A stretch of 64,000 nt of DNA from Rhea pennata (GCF_028389875.1 NC_084670.1:12371383-12435382), one strand, 5' to 3'; shown: positions 1 to 8,159, counted from the first letter of the stretch. Notes: a model not told the origin generated them from the sequence alone. Translations and numbers: made by a program.

Positions 1-931
1 CAAATCTCACACTTCTGATCGTGGCCATCTCCTAACAAGCAGGACAAGCTCCTACACACAGGGATGCATGTGAAACCAGTGATATGCCCACCAGCAACCC
101 CGTGGGCATTGCTTTGGCAAGAAACTTGATCTATTCTTATCTGAGAAAAACAAGGACACTGGGATTCCCACTAGCTGTCCAGGGACCAAACTACTGGATC
201 TACACGTTGTCAGTCTCTGAACGGCCGGCTGATAACATGACTGAAAGAAGAAGCGTTCTCTTGCCGTGGGCCCTTCGCAGACGCACCCACCGCTCTCCTG
301 TCCCCATCGTCTCCAAGATCACCTAAGGGGAGCTGTTTACTTCTCCGCCTCCTCGGGCGGTCGCTTCGCTGCCCTGCTCGGTCGCCGGGAGGAATTTCAG
401 GTCGCACAGAGGCCGCTCGGAGCTCTTCCAAGCGCCAGGAGCGCGGCACGGGCAGGCCGCAGTCTCCACGACCGCTCCCGCATTTCAGCGGCCAGGACAC
501 GGCTCCTCCAGCGCGGCGGCACCGAGGAGCGCCTCGGGCACCGGCGGGAGCCGCGCGGCGGGCCGAGCACAGCCTCGGGAACGCGCTGCCCGGCCAGGGG
601 CCCTCTGAAAGCTTTTCACGACGGCAGCGGCACCAGAGCGGCCACCGGTCCCTCCCCGCCCGACCGCGCCGCCGGCAGCGCCGGCCGCCGCGGCCGGACC
701 CCTTCGCGCCCCCCCACCCGCCTTCTCCGCCGCCCCCCAAGCACCGGACGCAGAGCCCCCCCTCGCCCCCCGGGGCCGCGGAGCCCCGCAGCGCCGCGGG
801 GGAAGCGCCCTTCGGCCGCGGCGCCGTTACGCAACGCGCGCCGCCCCCCACGCGGCCGAGCCCCGCTCCGGCCTTTCGCCGCCCGGCCCGGCCCGGCCCG
901 GCCCGGCGCGGCGCCGCCGGCTCGCGCCCAC
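1..931 (-). other. IPO13: IPO13 intron 1 (partial)
   Basis: This is the beginning of the first intron of IPO13 on the minus strand. It starts at the donor GTGGGC directly after exon 1 (GT at 931-930). The part next to the exon (about 330-931) is CpG-island sequence; 1-330 is ordinary composition. I looked for the second IPO13 exon, which should start with residues following VENVEK in the importin N-terminal region, and did not find it, so it lies off the left edge. No other gene is visible. Confidence 0.75.
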
Positions 932-997
932 CTTTTCCACGTTCTCCACGGTGAAGTCGAGGCCTGGCGGCGGCGGCGCCTCCGCCCTCCGCTCCAT
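932..997 (-). CDS. IPO13: Importin-13, first coding exon (N-terminal 22 residues)
   Basis: IPO13 is a karyopherin-beta family transport receptor. It imports cargo such as UBC9 and the MAGO-Y14 complex and exports eIF1A, under Ran control. The exon encodes 22 residues, MERRAEAPPPPG followed by LDFTVENVEK. The second half is identical to the start of vertebrate IPO13 just before the first importin-N helix; the Ala/Pro-rich stretch before it is variable. The start ATG (997-995) sits in a good Kozak context (GCAGCCATGG). The exon ends AAG followed by the donor GTGGGC, phase 0. Only this exon is present; the remaining roughly 940 residues of the protein are off the left edge. The upstream neighbour on the same strand is ARTN, as in mammals. 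The match is short, but together with synteny it is convincing. Confidence 0.88.
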
Positions 998-1193
998 GGC
1001 TGCGGCGGCGCTAGGCGGCGGCGGCGGGCGCGCGGCGGCGGCGCGCGGGCAGCCGCATCGCGGCGGGACCCGCCTCCCGCCCCGCCCCGCCGGGGGCGGC
1101 GGCACCGCCCCCGCCCGCCGCCCGCCGCCCGCCGCCACGCGAGGCGGCGCTGCGGCCGCCACAGGCGCCCGGAGCGGCCCCGCGCCCCCGCGC

Positions 1194-1229
1194 CCGGAAG
1201 AAGCGGAACCGGAAGCGGAAGCGGGGCGG
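1194..1229 (-). promoter_or_regulatory. Tandem ETS sites plus GC box in IPO13 promoter
   Basis: The plus strand carries CCGGAAG at 1194-1200, a related GCGGAAC at 1203-1209, CCGGAAG at 1209-1215, GCGGAAG at 1215-1221 and GGGGCGG at 1223-1229. Tandem ETS motifs with an Sp1 box are typical of TATA-less CpG-island core promoters and often lie at the transcription start. Binding is inferred from motif matches only. Confidence 0.5.
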
Positions 1230-1281
1230 CGCCGCGCCGCCTCGCCCGGCAGGCGCGGCCGGGCAGCCCGGGGCCTCGCGC

Positions 1282-1298
1282 CGCGCGCGCGCGCGCGC
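1282..1298. repeat. Alternating CG run
   Basis: An uninterrupted alternating C-G tract of about 17 bases inside the IPO13 promoter island. Such tracts can adopt Z-DNA under negative supercoiling, and this one sits where transcription-driven supercoiling is expected. Function is not demonstrated. Confidence 0.6.
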
Positions 1299-1414
1299 CG
1301 CCCGCCGGGAGCCGCAGTGCCGCGGCCGCGCGCCCCCTGCCGGCCGCGCCGCGCGCCGCCCCGGGCCGCCCGGCCGCGCGGCGCGGAGGCGAGGCTGGAC
1401 ACGGAGCCCATCGC

Positions 1415-1420
1415 TTTATT
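1415..1420 (-). terminator. ARTN: ARTN polyadenylation signal AATAAA
   Basis: AATAAA on the minus strand, seen as TTTATT on the plus strand, is the only canonical hexamer between the ARTN stop codon and the IPO13 promoter. It lies about 570 bases after the stop. A GT-containing stretch follows, as expected downstream of a cleavage site. Confidence 0.7.
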
Positions 1421-1599
1421 GCTACCGGAAAAGGCGACTGTACAAAAATAGAGTTTCTCCCCGATTTTACAAACCATAGAAAAGGCGGGCGGGGGGCAGG
1501 AGGCGCCCCCGGCTGGGGACGGGGCGCTGCTGGCCGCAGCCCCGGGGCCGCGCACCAGCGCTGGCGCTAAATCACACCCGGCCCCCGCGGGCCCGGAGT

Positions 1600-1655
1600 C
1601 ATAAATAGGAGCTGCCGCTCGAGAACAATAAATAAATAATTTAGAGTAATAAATA
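1600..1655 (-). promoter_or_regulatory. ARTN: AU-rich element in ARTN 3' UTR
   Basis: In the mRNA sense this segment contains AUUUA at plus-strand positions 1602-1606, 1629-1633, 1633-1637 and 1650-1654. The middle pair overlaps and forms the nonamer UUAUUUAUU. Overlapping AUUUA pentamers recruit TTP/HuR-type proteins and mark short-lived mRNAs of cytokines and growth factors. It is striking in an otherwise extremely GC-rich UTR. Function is inferred from family knowledge of such elements. Confidence 0.55.
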
Positions 1656-1989
1656 GTTCAGTGCCGCAGCACCGTGGGGGCAGCACGGGACCCCGCCACC
1701 CCCCACCCCCCCCGGCGCTGAGCGGGGGGCGCCCGGCGTGTCCCCGTGCCGGGGCACCCCGCACCCACCGCCGGCCCGGCCGCGAGCCCGCCACCGCGCG
1801 CCGGCGCAGCCCGGCCCCGGGGCGCCCCTGGCTGCGCCCCGCACGGCCGCCCCGGGCCCCTCGCCGGGGCACGTTAAACCCGGGGGCGCCTGCCTCCGGC
1901 TGCGCCCTTCCCGCCGCTCCTCCGGGCCGGCAGCCGGGCGGGTGCTGCCGCCGCCGCCGCCGCGCGTCGCCGAGCCGGCGGCCCCCGCT

Positions 1990-2426
1990 TCAGCCGATGC
2001 AGCTGCACTCGGCCGCCGAGAGCTTCTCCACCGTCTGCCACGTGTTCTGCACGTCCATGAAGGACACGGCCTCGTAGCGGGTGGGCCGGCAGCAGGGGTG
2101 GCTGAGCACCCGCTCCTGGGGCCCCGGGGCGATGAGCTGCTGCCGCAGCAGGCTGCCCAGCGTCAGGTCGTAGTTGCTGCGCGCCCGGTGGCACGACCCG
2201 CTGCAGTACTTGAAGAGCACGATCTCGTCCGAGTTGAAGCCCAGGCCCAGGTCGCGCACCTTCACCATCAGGTTGCGGATGTGGCAGTTGCGCCCGCGGG
2301 TGCCCCGCGACGATTTCCGCGCCGCCTTCTTGCCCTTGCCGGCGCCCGGCGGCGAGCGCTCGGCCCGCAGCAGCAGGTCATCGGCCAGCTCCGCGTCGCC
2401 CGGGCCCCCCGTCGTCGCGTTGTCCC
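1990..2426 (-). CDS. ARTN: ARTN coding exon 3 (pro-region end and cystine-knot domain)
   Basis: Acceptor CACGCAG (AG at 2428-2427) is joined in phase 1, completing Gly86. The exon supplies residues 87-230 and the TGA stop at 1992-1990. It holds the sequon NAT, both candidate furin sites, the basic stretch RKSSRGTRGR that could bind heparan sulphate, and the complete cystine-knot domain from Cys133 to the C-terminal CSCIG. Where human artemin has a MDVNSTW sequon, this protein reads MDVQNTW, so the N-glycosylation site in the mature domain is absent. Confidence 0.95.
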
Positions 2427-3144
2427 CTGCGTGCAGAAGGCACTGTGGGGCCCGTGCCCGCCGCGGCTCTCGCAGCACCCGCAGGGAGCCCCAGCCGGCA
2501 GGATGTGCCGGAGGAAGGAGGATGCGCGGGGCTGGGCCGGCGCCGGCTGGCTCCTGGTGGCCCAGGACGCTGGCTGTCCCCCGCGGTGATCCCTCACCAC
2601 GAGCCCCCCCCACCCGCCGGCCACCGCGCAAGCCGGGGGCACCCAGCCACCCCCTCCTTGGCCCCGGGGCCCCCGTGCCACCAGAGCCCGGCACACGGGG
2701 ACACCGTGGCCAGGGGTCCTGCGGGTGACACCGGCGGCATGCCCGGTACCCACCGTGCAGCTGGCTCCAGGCGGCGGCGAGGGGCATCTCCACGCCGTCC
2801 TCCGCTCCGGGGCCGGCGGTGGCCGTGCCCCCCGGCGTGGGGGCCGCCTCCAGGGTCTCGTTGCGGTGCCGGCTCTGCAGGGTGCCCGTGGCCAGCCCGG
2901 CCAGCAGCGAGAGGATGGCCAGGACCCCCCAGCGCGTCCCCTCCTGCGACACAGCGCGGCGCGGCGGGCTGAGCTCCGGCCTCGGGGACGAGGCTGCCGG
3001 CCGGCGGGGCGGCCGGGGACAGGGACGCGGGGGGCCCCGCGCCGCGGCGGGCTCCCGGCCGGCCGGGCCTGGCCTCACCTTGGGGCGCGGGTGGGCGGCG
3101 GGTCCTGCAGGTCTGGGCTCCGGTGGCCCCGCTCGCTGCTCCAT
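1990..3144 (-). CDS. ARTN: Artemin (GDNF-family neurotrophic ligand), complete gene, three coding exons
   Basis: Coding exons are 3144-3079, 2943-2754 and 2426-1990, joining to 693 nt and 230 residues (human artemin has 220). Artemin is a secreted cystine-knot dimer that binds GFRalpha3 and signals through RET to support sensory and sympathetic neurons. The joined protein has a 26-residue Pro/Arg-rich leader, a hydrophobic signal core at about 27-42 (WGVLAILSLLAGLATG), a pro-region with sequons N50-E-T and N88-A-T, and a C-terminal knot domain. All seven family cysteines are present (133, 160, 164, 197, 198, 226, 228). The block CCRPTRYEAVSFMDV is identical to human artemin and differs from neurturin, persephin and GDNF. 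R-X-X-R sites at 106-109 and 127-129 are candidate furin sites. The start ATG at 3144 has a strong Kozak context (AGCATGG) and lies five bases inside an exon with an excellent acceptor. Confidence 0.95.
   Translation of the reverse strand: MEQRAGPPEPRPAGPAAHPRPKVRPGPAGREPAAARGPPRPCPRPPRRPAASSPRPELSPPRRAVSQEGTRWGVLAILSLLAGLATGTLQSRHRNETLEAAPTPGGTATAGPGAEDGVEMPLAAAWSQLHGGYRACRRCHPQDPWPRCPRVPGSGGTGAPGPRRGWLGAPGLRGGRRVGGARGEGSPRGTASVLGHQEPAGAGPAPRILLPPAHPAGWGSLRVLREPRRARAPQCLLHAGDNATTGGPGDAELADDLLLRAERSPPGAGKGKKAARKSSRGTRGRNCHIRNLMVKVRDLGLGFNSDEIVLFKYCSGSCHRARSNYDLTLGSLLRQQLIAPGPQERVLSHPCCRPTRYEAVSFMDVQNTWQTVEKLSAAECSCIG
2754..2943 (-). CDS. ARTN: ARTN coding exon 2 (signal core and pro-region)
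   Basis: Acceptor TCGCAG (AG at 2945-2944) opens the exon with GAG GGG ACG, giving EGTRWGVLAILSLLAGLATG. This aligns with human QPALWPTLAALALLSS, the signal-peptide core, at the same exon boundary. The exon continues through the pro-region to QLH plus one base of the next codon, then donor GTGGGT (GT at 2753-2752), phase 1. Length is 190 nt. Signal cleavage after ATG (residue 42) is plausible but not determined. Confidence 0.88.
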
Positions 3145-3149
3145 GCTGG
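3079..3149 (-). CDS. ARTN: ARTN coding exon 1 (start codon, leader residues 1-22)
   Basis: The exon begins after an acceptor with a long pyrimidine run ending TTGCAG, so at least one noncoding exon must lie upstream. Five untranslated bases (3149-3145) precede the ATG at 3144. The 22 residues (MEQRAGPPEPRPAGPAAHPRPK) are Pro/Arg-rich. The exon ends CCCAAG followed by donor GTGAGG (GT at 3078-3077), phase 0. Human ARTN likewise has a splice site a few residues before the hydrophobic signal core. An in-frame GTG at 3159 extends the open frame but lies on the intron side of the acceptor and is not a start. Confidence 0.85.
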
Positions 3150-5640
3150 CTGCAAGCACAAGGGCACAGGTCAGCGCCCGCGCTGCGCCGCGCCGGGCAG
3201 CGTGGGCACCCCGCGGCCCGGCCAGCCCCGGCGCCCGCGCCTGCCCCGCGTGGTCCCGGCGCCCTCGCCGCCCCGCGCGCCCCTCCCCGGAGATCCGGCC
3301 GGGGCGGCCCGGCCTTCGCCCAGCACCTCTCCTCGCTGGGGACGCAGCCAGCTCCTCGCGCGAGCGGCCCGGGATGCCAGGCTGTGCCGCAAGGCAGCGG
3401 GCTGGGGCTGGGAGCGCCGCGGGGGGGCCCCTTTCCCATGGCCTTTCCCTGGGAATGTTTTTCTTGCTGGCAGTGGGAGCCTGACCTTGGAAACTCCAAA
3501 TCCATTAGCGCAGGATCCCCGAGTGCAGCCATGTGTCCATCTCCCCCCTCACTCCGGCCCCACGCTCGCTCCCCGGCCCGCTGCCCATGTCCCGGAGCAG
3601 CCCGTGAACGGGCACTCCCGGCGGGGCACGGCGAGGCGCTGGGCGGCCACGCTGGGCTCTCTGGAGTCGCTCGTCCCGGCACCTCTGCTCCCCGCCACGT
3701 GCGGGGCAACTCACGCCGGCCCGCACACGGCTCCCAGGGAGCAAGGTGCACGGCGCCACGGGGCAATGTGCCCCAGGGGGAGCAGAGGGCAGCTCCCTAC
3801 GTGCCCCCCACGTTGCAGCCCCTTCCCCGGCTCGCCGAGGGTGCGGGGAGGCCCCTGTGGCTCCAAGCCACGAGCGCCGCGCGGGGTCGGGGTCTGACTG
3901 TCGGCTGCGTCCACCTTGCAGGACGGGACTGGCCCTGTCCCGGTGCCGAGCTCGGTGGCATCCCGCAGCAAGGAGTTCCCCTCGTCTCCACCCCGGCTCT
4001 GCCCCGGCGCACGCTGCGCGCTGCTGCGCTGGCACATGCGGAGCAGCCTGCTCACGGCTGAAGGGCGAGGGGAAATGGCCGGGGCGCTGCTGGGATGGGA
4101 ACACAAAACCAGTCCCTCCCGCGTCCCAGTAGAAATGCTGCAGCAAGAGGCCGAGCTGGGTGCCGTGCACAGTGCAGGATGCGGCCCCGGTGCTGGCACC
4201 GGCAAACCCCAGCCGGCCGCAGCCTGGCCAAGCACGGCGCACGTAGCACGTCGCTCCCGTGGCAGCCGTGGCCCCGCGCCAGCCGCTGCCACCGGGTCAC
4301 CGATTTCCCAGGCCTGCACCCCCGGAGGAGCCAGGCGAGGGTCCCCGGGCCCCGCTGGGAGGAGCGGGGGCCTCCCAGCCCGCCGGGCCTCGCTCGCACG
4401 GCCGCGGCCCCGGGACGGCCCGCCGGCGCGGGGGGCTCTTCCTCCAGGCGGGCCAGGGGCCAAGCAATGACACAGCGGCTCCGGGAGCGGAGCCCACGGG
4501 CCGTGCAGCGCAGCCGGCCCCCCCCACCCCAGCTGCCTCCCGCCCTCCCCGGCGCTCAGAGCATCCCCGGCCCTGCCAAAAGGGCCAAACGCTGCCACCG
4601 AGGGTCCCTGGGACGAAGGAGTGCCCAGCACGGGGAGCAGGCACGCGGGCGCCACGCCGCAGCTGCGCTCGAGCAAAGCCGCGCGGGGCCCTGGCCCGCA
4701 GCGGGACCGTCCAGCCGGACGCGCGGCGCCGAGATGCAATTCAGGCTTTTCCCATCCGGCGGCAGCACGGCCCCGGGCTCTGCTCGCGCCACTCCGGGGC
4801 CTTGCCAATCCCAGGGAGGCAGAAGGAAAATCAGTCCCAGCCCCAGGCAGGCAACACGGCTCCGCCAGCCCCTCTTGGTCCTCACCTGGAGCTGGGGCAA
4901 GGGAAAGGCAGCCCTTCACCCCCACCACCTCTGCCCACTTCACCGTGTCTCCTGGAGAATCCCAGCAGGACCCAAATCTGATGCTACAGGGATGCAACCT
5001 GTGGAAGTCTCCAGAGACACACGTGGCCTCCTCAGGGCTGGGCTCCAAGCGCAGCAGGACCTCAGCGCCACGAGTGCCTGCTTGGCACCTCGGTGGGGAG
5101 CGCGGGCAGCAGCCGGCTCTGCTCAGCCCCGGCCCGGCAGCCGCACCGGGTCTGGCTGGAGCCTGAGCAGCGCTAAGCCAAGCTCCTGGGGTCCCCCACG
5201 GCCAGCTGGTGCCTCCACGCCCCATGGCAGCCCCTCAGCTCCCAGGCAGGGATCTAGCCCAGCGGGGACAGCCTCTGCCTCCCACTAGGGCTGGTAGAGC
5301 CTGTATGTGCAGTTAGCTCGCACAGCACCCCTTTCCTGCGTCTGGATCAGGCCTGGTCCGTCCCAGGGCCCGGCCAGCCTGACCCCCTGCCACAGGCACC
5401 TCCTGCCGAGGGGCTCTGCAGCAGCGCCATGGGGAGAAACCCAACCGTGGGGCAGGAGGGACCTTGGCAGCCGGAGCAGGGTGGCAGGGCTGGGGGTGAC
5501 GCCCCATCCCGGGGCCACCAGCACAAAGGCGAGAGCCGCTCTGGAAGCGCTGCTGGGGCAGAGCGCGCGGGAGCCCCCACATCCGCAGGAGCATCTTGGG
5601 GCCCAGAGCTGCCGCTGCTGGCGACGTGCAAGCGCTGGGG
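3150..5640 (-). other. ARTN 5' intron / upstream GC-rich DNA
   Basis: This GC-rich, CpG-rich stretch lies upstream of the first ARTN coding exon, where an intron leading to a noncoding first exon is required by the acceptor at 3150. Very long open frames exist on both strands, but they reflect scarcity of AT-rich stop codons; none has a recognisable domain. A possible minus-strand donor (CCAG followed by GTGAGG, GT at 4885-4884) is the only splice-like site that caught my eye here. No gene is called. Confidence 0.4.
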
Positions 5641-7060
5641 CTGCGGGGTGCCCCGGCCGCTCACCGGCCCCGAGGGAGCCGCTGCGGCCGGGCGAGCAGC
5701 CTGGCCCTGAGCGAGCGAGGGGGGCTGCGTGGAGACGCACCGAGGGCACCCGCGGAGTGCTGCGGAGCCGCGCTGGAGGAGGCCTGGCAGCCCCGCGCCC
5801 TGCTCCCCGCAGGACCGAGGGAGGCTACAAACCGGCCAGGCGCGGGACGCGCGGCTGGCACGGGTCGCGCCAAGCCGGGGGCAGGCCGCAGCCGGGCACG
5901 TGGGACGCGTACGCCGAGCCCGACCGCCGCTCCAGCCCAGAGAAAGCGAAGCCCCGCTGATCCGGAGGGGCCCGCGCTGCGCCAGCGCCGGCTCCGCGCT
6001 CCCGGGGCGCCGGCCCCGCGCCCCGGCCCTGGAGCAGCGGGCAGCCGGGCGCCCGCGGGCAGCCCCCGCCTGTGCGCGGGGGCCGGTCCCGCTCCCGGCC
6101 CAGCGCCGGGGCCGGGGCAGAGCCCGCGGAAGGGCGGCGGGGCGGCCCCGCGGTGGGGAGGGAGCCCACGCCAGGGGTGGTGAGACCCCTGCCCCGGCGC
6201 GCCCGCCTCGCCCCCCCCCCGGGGCTGCCGCCAGCGAAGCCCGTCCGCGGCCGGCGGCGCCCCCGCGCTGCCGCCCGCCGCCCCGAGCGGCCCGCACTCA
6301 CCGTGCCCGCGGCGGCGAGCGGCCCCCGCGCCGCCGCGGCCCCGCGTCGCCTCCGCTGCCCGCCGGCCCCCGCCGCCCGCCGCCGCCGCGCCGGGGCGGG
6401 GCGCGGGCGGGGGCCGCCGCTGCCCCGCCGGCACCGGCTCCCGCTCCCGGGGCCGGGGCCGGCGACGGCGCCGGGTCGGGGTCGGGGGCCGGTGCCGCCG
6501 CCGCCGCCGCTGCGCCTCGGGGCGCGGTGCCGGCTCCGCGTGCCGGTGCCGGCGCCGGCGGGCGCGCAGTGCGAGGCAGCGGCGGCTCCATCCCGCTCCC
6601 GCCGCCGCCGGTGTCAAATTCCAGCCGCCGTCACCTGACCGGCGGGGCGGGCACCGGCACCGGCACCGGCACCCCAAACCGGCCCGCCTCGGGTCTGGCA
6701 CCGAGACCAGACCCCGTCCCGCACCCGGACCAGCACCGAGACCCGACCCCGACCCACCCGGCGCCAGGACGGCACCGACGCCGGGACCGCACCCCGATCG
6801 CCGCCGGGACGGGCACCCTCCGGACCGGAGCTCAGCCCGGGAGCTGCACCGGGACCCGGACCCGCGCCCCGACCCACTCCAGGGCTGGACCCGCCACCGG
6901 GACCCGCACCGGCACCGGACCTGCCCCGGCACCGCTCCCTGTCTGCGGGCGGCCCAGGGCGGACAGACGCCCGCTGCGCTGCCCGGGGCCGGCGGAGGCA
7001 CGTCCCGACGGACTCGCACTCCGACGGCCGGATGCCCTTCTGCGGGGCTCGGGGCACACG
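5640..7060 (-). promoter_or_regulatory. ARTN: CpG island, candidate ARTN promoter and noncoding first exon
   Basis: This is the densest CpG stretch upstream of ARTN. A minus-strand donor with perfect consensus, ACG followed by GTGAGTGCGG (exon end at 6302, GT at 6301-6300), lies in its middle. Splicing from here to the acceptor at 3150 would give a noncoding first exon and a 3.15 kb intron. No TATA box is seen, consistent with a CpG-island start. Assignment to ARTN rests on strand, distance and the need for an upstream exon, not on transcript data. Confidence 0.45.
6651..6673. repeat. GCACCG hexamer tandem repeat
   Basis: Nearly four consecutive GCACCG units occur here. They are followed to about 6,940 by a degenerate field of related GGACCG/GCACCG/GACCCG units. 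This is low-complexity expansion inside the CpG island and explains the repetitive open frames in this stretch. Confidence 0.6.
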
Positions 7061-7182
7061 GCCGGGCGCCCCGACGGCCGGGGAATCCAGCCATGCTCCG
7101 GCAGAGCGGGACCCCTGCTCCAGCCCCCCCGGCCACAACACCGGGCAGGACGGACACACGGACACCCCCTGCCAGGAGTCTC

Positions 7183-7195
7183 GGGGGGGGGGGGG
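7183..7195 (+). repeat. G homopolymer (13) with neighbouring G run at 7264-7273
   Basis: Two runs of 13 and 10 guanines on the plus strand lie 70 bases apart in a purine-rich stretch just upstream (minus-strand sense) of the CpG island. Such runs can form G-quadruplexes and are also prone to sequencing-length error. Confidence 0.7.
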
Positions 7196-7600
7196 CGAAT
7201 TCATCCCTCCCTGAAGGGGGAGGGGAGGCATAGCCCTACAGAGCCCCCCTGCATGGCGGGGGAGGGGGGGGGGTCGCAGCCCCATGAAAAATGGGGCACA
7301 GAGTGGGGCAGCTGGGCCCCACGGGGAGGCTGAGTGGGGTGGTGGGACCTGTGGGGATGGTTTGCAGGGCTGGGACCATCCCTACATGTCTGGGCCACGA
7401 CGGGGCTGGCCAGCATCCCGGGGTGTCTGAGCCACCTCGGGCCACCGGTGTGTGCCTTGCGTTCACGTCCGGCCTCGCTGGAGGAGGAGTCGGGCCTCCC
7501 TGCCCTGCCTCCCAGCCCGCCCGCGCCCCGCACCCGCGGCCCACGGGTGCCCCGCGGCCAGGTCCACCCCAGCGCGGCCACCCAACGCACGGCTCCTTAC

Positions 7601-8011
7601 CTCTGCCGTCTCCCTGCCTGCCTCCGCCGGGGCCGTCGCAGGCCCCGGGGACATGGGGGCCGGCTGGCGAGCGGAGCCGAGCCCGTGCAAGTCCTTACGT
7701 CACCGCCCAGGGCCCTCCACGTCCATCCCGGGGCTCTCGAGTGCTCCTTGCAAACGTGCCAAATCCCAGAGCCGCCTCCGCTCGGCCCCGCTTCGCACGT
7801 GCTCCCCCGGCCGGAGCGGGCCGCCGGGGCAGAGCCCAGGCTGGGCAAGCCCCCCCGGGCCGGCCCTCATGGCTCGCCGGCCCCCCGGGCCCTGCCTGCT
7901 CCGGGGGCCGGAGGCCGCCCGGCGGGCTGCGCGCCCCGGGATGCTGCGTGCCGTGTCATCTGCCCAGGCAAGGCTTAACCGTGTCAGCACAATATCCTTG
8001 GGCTTATATAA
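7601..8011 (-). promoter_or_regulatory. Candidate TATA promoter and alternative noncoding first exon upstream of ARTN
   Basis: On the minus strand a TATA-like TTATATAA (8011-8004) is followed about 400 bases later by a near-perfect donor, GAG followed by GTAAGGAG (exon end at 7601, GT at 7600-7599). A start about 30 bases after the TATA box, near 7,975, would give a first exon of roughly 375 nt. The TATA motif is palindromic, so it could also serve the plus strand. Association with ARTN is inferred from strand and position; no transcript evidence is available here. Confidence 0.35.
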
Positions 8012-8159
8012 CTCCCCCTCTGGAGCGGGGCCAGCGGCTCGCTCGCCGGCTGCGCTGCGGCTGCACGCCGGGCTGGGACGCCCGTGGGGTCTGCCCCAGG
8101 CCCTGCGCCGGGTTAACTGCTTCCCTGCCGTGCGGCGTCCGGAGCTCCCGTGGCCGGGA

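Larger units (their letters stand above)
998..1394 (-). promoter_or_regulatory. IPO13: IPO13 CpG-island promoter and 5' UTR
   Basis: This is the gap between the ARTN polyadenylation site and the IPO13 start codon. It is almost entirely G and C, with dense CpG and no TATA box, as expected of a housekeeping promoter. Two CCGGAAG elements (1194-1200 and 1209-1215), the classic ETS/GABPA/ELK core, lie about 200 bases upstream of the ATG, next to a GGGGCGG Sp1 box (1223-1229). A run of alternating CG lies at about 1282-1298. The exact start site cannot be read from the sequence. Confidence 0.7.
1395..1989 (-). other. ARTN: ARTN 3' untranslated region
   Basis: The region runs from the base after the ARTN stop to just beyond the polyadenylation signal. 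Most of it is GC-rich, but two AT-rich islands stand out. One (about 1600-1655) holds four AUUUA pentamers in the mRNA sense. The other holds the AATAAA signal (minus strand, 1420-1415) in a CAATAAAGC context. Cleavage is expected about 15-25 bases later, near 1395-1400, some 400 bases before the IPO13 start codon. Confidence 0.7.

Noticed and set aside
266-1570. Long open frames on both strands over the IPO13 promoter (for example plus 266-1570, minus 827-1555)
   Set aside because: They are Arg/Ala/Pro-rich, as expected from CpG-island DNA without stops. Only the 22 codons at 997-932 match a known protein.
1990-3159. A single 389-codon minus-strand open frame as an uninterrupted artemin-like protein
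   Set aside because: The frame runs through two introns with excellent donors and acceptors at positions matching human ARTN, and it begins at a GTG on the intron side of an acceptor. The spliced 230-residue model fits the family length.
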